In this document: positions 4,747-6,598 of the stretch, piece by piece
Layout: each line of letters starts with the position of its first letter
Numbering within the stretch: position 1 is the stretch's first letter
Source: Candidatus Altarchaeota archaeon
GTDB taxonomy: Archaea > Altiarchaeota > Altiarchaeia > IMC4 > QMZM01
Assembly (NCBI GenBank): GCA_018897475.1
Contig: JAHIKS010000068.1
Span: 1-6,598 of the forward strand
Length of the DNA: 6,598 nucleotides
Direction: 5' to 3'
Made by a program: the position numbers and the translations under genes
Notes under the pieces: model-generated
The model's input: only the letters and a program-made list of their open reading frames with translations
Told to the model about the DNA's origin: nothing
Database searches by the model: none

Positions 4747-5775
4747 ATGGTAAAAGTAACGGTTGTAGGGGCATCCGGCTATCTTGGGGGCGAACTCCTC
4801 CGGGTTCTTGTGAATCATCCAAAGGTCAATGAGATAGATGCCGTCTCAAGGACACATGCGGGGAAGGCAGTTTCCACTATACATAGTAATCTGGCAGGTG
4901 TCTTTGACGAAAAATTTATGGATTTTAAGGCCGACAAGATTGGCTCAGACGTTGTGTTCTTTGCCTCTCCCCCGGGGGAGTGGCTGAAAAAGGTTCCCAT
5001 GCTCCTGGACAAGGGCATGAAGGTAATCACGCTGGGTGGGAAATTCAGAATCAATGATGCCGAGCTAGACGAGAGAACCTACCCGGGCCATAAGAATAAA
5101 AAGCTCCTGGAGGAAAGGGTCTACGGTTTGCCTGAGGCATATAGAAAGGAGATAAAGAATGCAAGATTTGTTACAAACCCCGGCTGCTATCCAACCTCCG
5201 TAATCCTCTCCATGATGCCCCTGGCGAAGCTGGACGGCGACGTAGAGCTGGACAAGGTCGTGATAAACTCGGTCTCCGGAAGTTCCGGTGCCGGGGCAGA
5301 GCCATCCAAATTTTTACACCACCCGGAGGTCTCTGGAAATCTCAGGCCATATAAGCTATTCGTGCACAGACATAAGCCGGAGATGGACTTCGTCCTGGGG
5401 GATGTGTTCAATGCAACGGTGAATGCCCTCTTCACCCCCTCGGTGGGGGACTTCGCAAGAGGGATCCTGAGCTACGTAACCGTCTTTTCTGCAGGGATAA
5501 ATGAGAATTTAACAAAGCATTACAGGGAATTCTACGCCAAGGAGCCGTTCGTCAGGATTATCGACCAGGACATTGAGAACGTTCCGAATCTCAAGGACGT
5601 TGTCGGCACAAATTTCTGCGACGTTGGAGTGAATTTCAACTCTGACAGGATTATCATTCTAAGCGCCATAGACAACCTGTTGAAAGGAGGTTCAGGTCAG
5701 GCAGTCCAGAACATGAACCTGATGCTCGGCTTTGATGAAAAGGCTGGGCTGAACCTGGTCGGGGGGCGCCCCTAA
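4747..5775 (+). CDS. argC: N-acetyl-gamma-glutamyl-phosphate reductase (ArgC) or the LysY equivalent
   Basis: This 342-residue enzyme is a full-length member of the ArgC/LysY family, which reduces an N-blocked acyl phosphate to the semialdehyde with NADPH in arginine biosynthesis, or LysW-linked lysine biosynthesis. The NADP-binding GASGYLGGELLRVL lies at 8-21. The nucleophilic cysteine C147 is in NPGCYPT (145-150), SGSSGAGAEPSK follows at 177-188, and the catalytic histidine is in HRHKPEMD (207-214). The C-terminal DNLLKGGSGQAVQNMNLMLG is the conserved dimer and active-site segment. I saw no missing key residue. No arg or lys neighbours are present, so the acyl group used (acetyl or LysW carrier) is not decided by context. 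The start is supported by MVKVTVVGASGYLGG, typical for the family, and by the TATA spacing. It appears to be its own transcription unit. Confidence 0.92.
   Translation: MVKVTVVGASGYLGGELLRVLVNHPKVNEIDAVSRTHAGKAVSTIHSNLAGVFDEKFMDFKADKIGSDVVFFASPPGEWLKKVPMLLDKGMKVITLGGKFRINDAELDERTYPGHKNKKLLEERVYGLPEAYRKEIKNARFVTNPGCYPTSVILSMMPLAKLDGDVELDKVVINSVSGSSGAGAEPSKFLHHPEVSGNLRPYKLFVHRHKPEMDFVLGDVFNATVNALFTPSVGDFARGILSYVTVFSAGINENLTKHYREFYAKEPFVRIIDQDIENVPNLKDVVGTNFCDVGVNFNSDRIIILSAIDNLLKGGSGQAVQNMNLMLGFDEKAGLNLVGGRP
5763..5772. repeat. GC-rich perfect palindrome at the argC stop
   Basis: ggggcgcccc is a 10 bp perfect palindrome directly abutting the argC TAA, followed by the attttaa promoter-like stretch. 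It has no loop, so a stable intrinsic hairpin is doubtful; it may be chance in Gly-Arg-Pro codons. Confidence 0.35.
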
Positions 5776-5779
5776 GGCA

Positions 5780-5787
5780 TATTTTAA
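5780..5787 (+). promoter_or_regulatory. TATA-like box for the gene at 5816
   Basis: TATTTTAA is centred about 32 bases before ATG 5816, predicting a leader of only a few bases. The same octamer is on the minus strand upstream of fwdA. Confidence 0.45.
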
Positions 5788-5815
5788 CACTTAATCGAAT
5801 AAATAAAAACTTAAG

Positions 5816-6238
5816 ATGGCAATAGTAAACTTCAGGCTTGAGAAGATAGCCGGTGAGAGAAACGAGAAGAATGCAAAGAACGTAGAGGTAGTCTCAAACT
5901 TTAAGATAAGGTCCATGAGTAAGGAGAAGAACAAACGGATGGGCGATTATCTCAAGGTGAATTTTGAGTTCGACATAAGCTACAAGCCCACTCTCGGCAA
6001 GATTGAGATGGAGGGCGTTCTCTGGTATCAGGATCCCAATCTCGACAAGACCGTGAAGGATAAAGGGAAGAAACTGGAGCTGGATTCCAAGGCAGTGAGG
6101 GAGATTACTAACGCAATCATAAGGGAGTCGCTACTGGAGTCTCTTGACGTGTCGAAAAAGTTGAGGCTTCCGGCGCCGATAAAGCTGCCCAAGGTCAATG
6201 TGGAGCCGAAGCAGGTGGAGTTTCTGAAGGCCTCCTAG
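5816..6238 (+). CDS. Conserved-looking 140-residue protein of unknown function
   Basis: I do not recognise this gene with confidence. The 140-residue product has no cysteine, signal peptide or membrane segment and is strongly charged and basic. The first half (about 1-75) alternates in a way that suggests beta strands: MAIVNFRLEKIAGER, KNVEVVSNFKIRSM, YLKVNFEFDISYKP and KIEMEGVLWYQD. A predicted helix follows (SKAVREITNAIIRESLLES, about 92-110). It ends in a proline-rich tail, LPAPIKLPKV. This strand-then-helix order loosely recalls SecB-like chaperone folds, but that is only an impression and no motif proves it. It stands alone, with its own TATA-like box upstream and a T-rich tract downstream. 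Codon use resembles its neighbours. Cytoplasmic location is inferred. Confidence 0.8.
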   Translation: MAIVNFRLEKIAGERNEKNAKNVEVVSNFKIRSMSKEKNKRMGDYLKVNFEFDISYKPTLGKIEMEGVLWYQDPNLDKTVKDKGKKLELDSKAVREITNAIIRESLLESLDVSKKLRLPAPIKLPKVNVEPKQVEFLKAS

Positions 6239-6261
6239 GTTTCTGGGGGAGTGGTATCTGG

Positions 6262-6276
6262 TTTTTTATTGGTTTT
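6262..6276 (+). terminator. T-rich terminator after the 140-residue protein gene
   Basis: Two T runs (six Ts at 6262-6267, then four at 6273-6276) lie 24-38 bases after the TAG stop without a hairpin, as is usual for archaeal intrinsic termination. Confidence 0.5.
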
Positions 6277-6312
6277 AGTGCCTAACTTTGCTTGGGAATT
6301 CACGCTGATTAC

Positions 6313-6320
6313 TTATTTAT
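6313..6320 (+). promoter_or_regulatory. TATA-like box for the zinc protein gene
   Basis: TTATTTAT is centred about 26 bases before ATG 6342, matching leaderless spacing. A closer A/T run (6324-6337) may help promoter melting. No Shine-Dalgarno site is present. Confidence 0.45.
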
Positions 6321-6341
6321 TGCAAAAAAATATATTATCAT

Positions 6342-6479
6342 ATGACCCAGGGCCTGTGCGACATCTGCGGTGGGGCAGCAGCGATTCAAAGCTGTAGGCT
6401 TTGCGGAAAGAGGGTATGTTCCTCGTGCATGACCGAGGGAGGGGTCTGCAAGGTCTGTCTGTCAGGGATGAAATACTAA
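6342..6479 (+). CDS. Small eight-cysteine zinc-binding protein (45 residues)
   Basis: A tiny protein starting MTQGLCDICGG and ending LSGMKY. It has four CxxC pairs: C6/C9, C18/C21, C26/C29 and C36/C39, with gaps of 8, 4 and 6 residues. Eight cysteines suffice for two structural zinc ions, and the spacing resembles a cross-brace of the B-box/HIT/FYVE kind. It fills nearly the whole protein, leaving no room for another domain. It probably mediates protein or nucleic-acid contact rather than catalysis; this is inferred. The stop is one base before the glycosyltransferase start, so the two are likely co-transcribed. The in-frame ATG after tatattatcat is the only plausible start and has correctly placed TATA. 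It is short enough that size-limited gene finders would miss it. Confidence 0.8.
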   Translation: MTQGLCDICGGAAAIQSCRLCGKRVCSSCMTEGGVCKVCLSGMKY

Positions 6480-6480
6480 A

Positions 6481-6598
6481 ATGAAGGTGTGCCTCTATCT
6501 GGAGCTGGAATCGAAGCTGAGGGGAAGCGGAATCGGAGCCGCCATAAAGAACCAGAGGAGAGGACTGGAGCTGAATGACGTCGAGTATACAAGTGACC
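6481..6598 (+). CDS. Probable group 4 (GT4-like) glycosyltransferase, N-terminus only
   Basis: Only 39 codons are visible before the right edge: MKVCLYLELESKLRGSGIG, then AAIKNQRRGLELNDVEYTSD. The pattern of an initial beta strand (KVCLYLE), a basic GSGIGxAIxNQ segment and a helix leading to an LNxVEYTxD strand resembles the N-terminal Rossmann half of archaeal and bacterial family 4 glycosyltransferases, which move a sugar from a nucleotide-sugar to a lipid or glycan. The donor-binding C-terminal half lies outside, so substrate and activity cannot be judged. It begins one base after the zinc protein stop, with no clear Shine-Dalgarno site, suggesting translation by reinitiation. Confidence 0.6.
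   Translation, partial: MKVCLYLELESKLRGSGIGAAIKNQRRGLELNDVEYTSD

Noticed and set aside
4747..5775. Aspartate-semialdehyde dehydrogenase as an alternative for this reductase
   Set aside because: NPGCYPT and HRHKPE are the ArgC/LysY signatures, and the N-terminal GASGYLGGELLRVL fits that family better.

Overview
This 6.6 kb window looks archaeal. It carries an archaeal histone, a pilin-like protein with a class III signal peptide, two subunits of the formyl-methanofuran dehydrogenase (Fwd) complex and an HdrA-type flavoprotein. TATA boxes sit about 25-35 bases upstream of most plus-strand genes, which mostly lack Shine-Dalgarno sites. Fwd and HdrA point to an anaerobe with methanofuran/tetrahydromethanopterin-type C1 metabolism: a methanogen, a methanogen relative, or an archaeon using the archaeal Wood-Ljungdahl pathway. 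Nothing here fixes the lineage. No methyl-coenzyme M reductase, fwdB or fwdD is visible.

Minus strand, about 3931 down to 1: gcvH-like lipoyl carrier, then fwdA, fwdC and hdrA, the last running off the left edge. fwdA and fwdC overlap by 8 bp. hdrA probably starts inside the last codons of fwdC, a 35 bp overlap, so fwdA-fwdC-hdrA form a translationally coupled set. The set suggests coupling of CO2 reduction (or formyl-methanofuran oxidation) to flavin-based electron bifurcation or confurcation by an Hdr complex. The GcvH-like protein has its lipoyl lysine in an ETGK context rather than the classical ESVK, and no other glycine-cleavage gene is near it. The fwdC/hdrA junction holds an unusual structure: a 38 bp near-perfect direct repeat with a 93 bp period, read in two frames, flanking a 55 bp spacer with a perfect hairpin.

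Centre, 3932-4020: a short divergent region whose core is a perfect 9-6-9 inverted repeat carrying a TATA box on each strand. It appears to drive gcvH leftward and the histone rightward.

Plus strand, 4021-6598: histone, a class III signal peptide pilin-like protein, argC (or lysY), an unrecognised 140-residue protein, a 45-residue eight-cysteine zinc protein, and the first 39 codons of a probable group 4 glycosyltransferase. The first five each have a TATA-like element at a distance fitting leaderless or short-leader mRNAs. The zinc protein and the glycosyltransferase are one base apart and probably co-transcribed. No gene-free stretch exceeds 300 bases. I saw no tRNA, rRNA, CRISPR array or insertion sequence.
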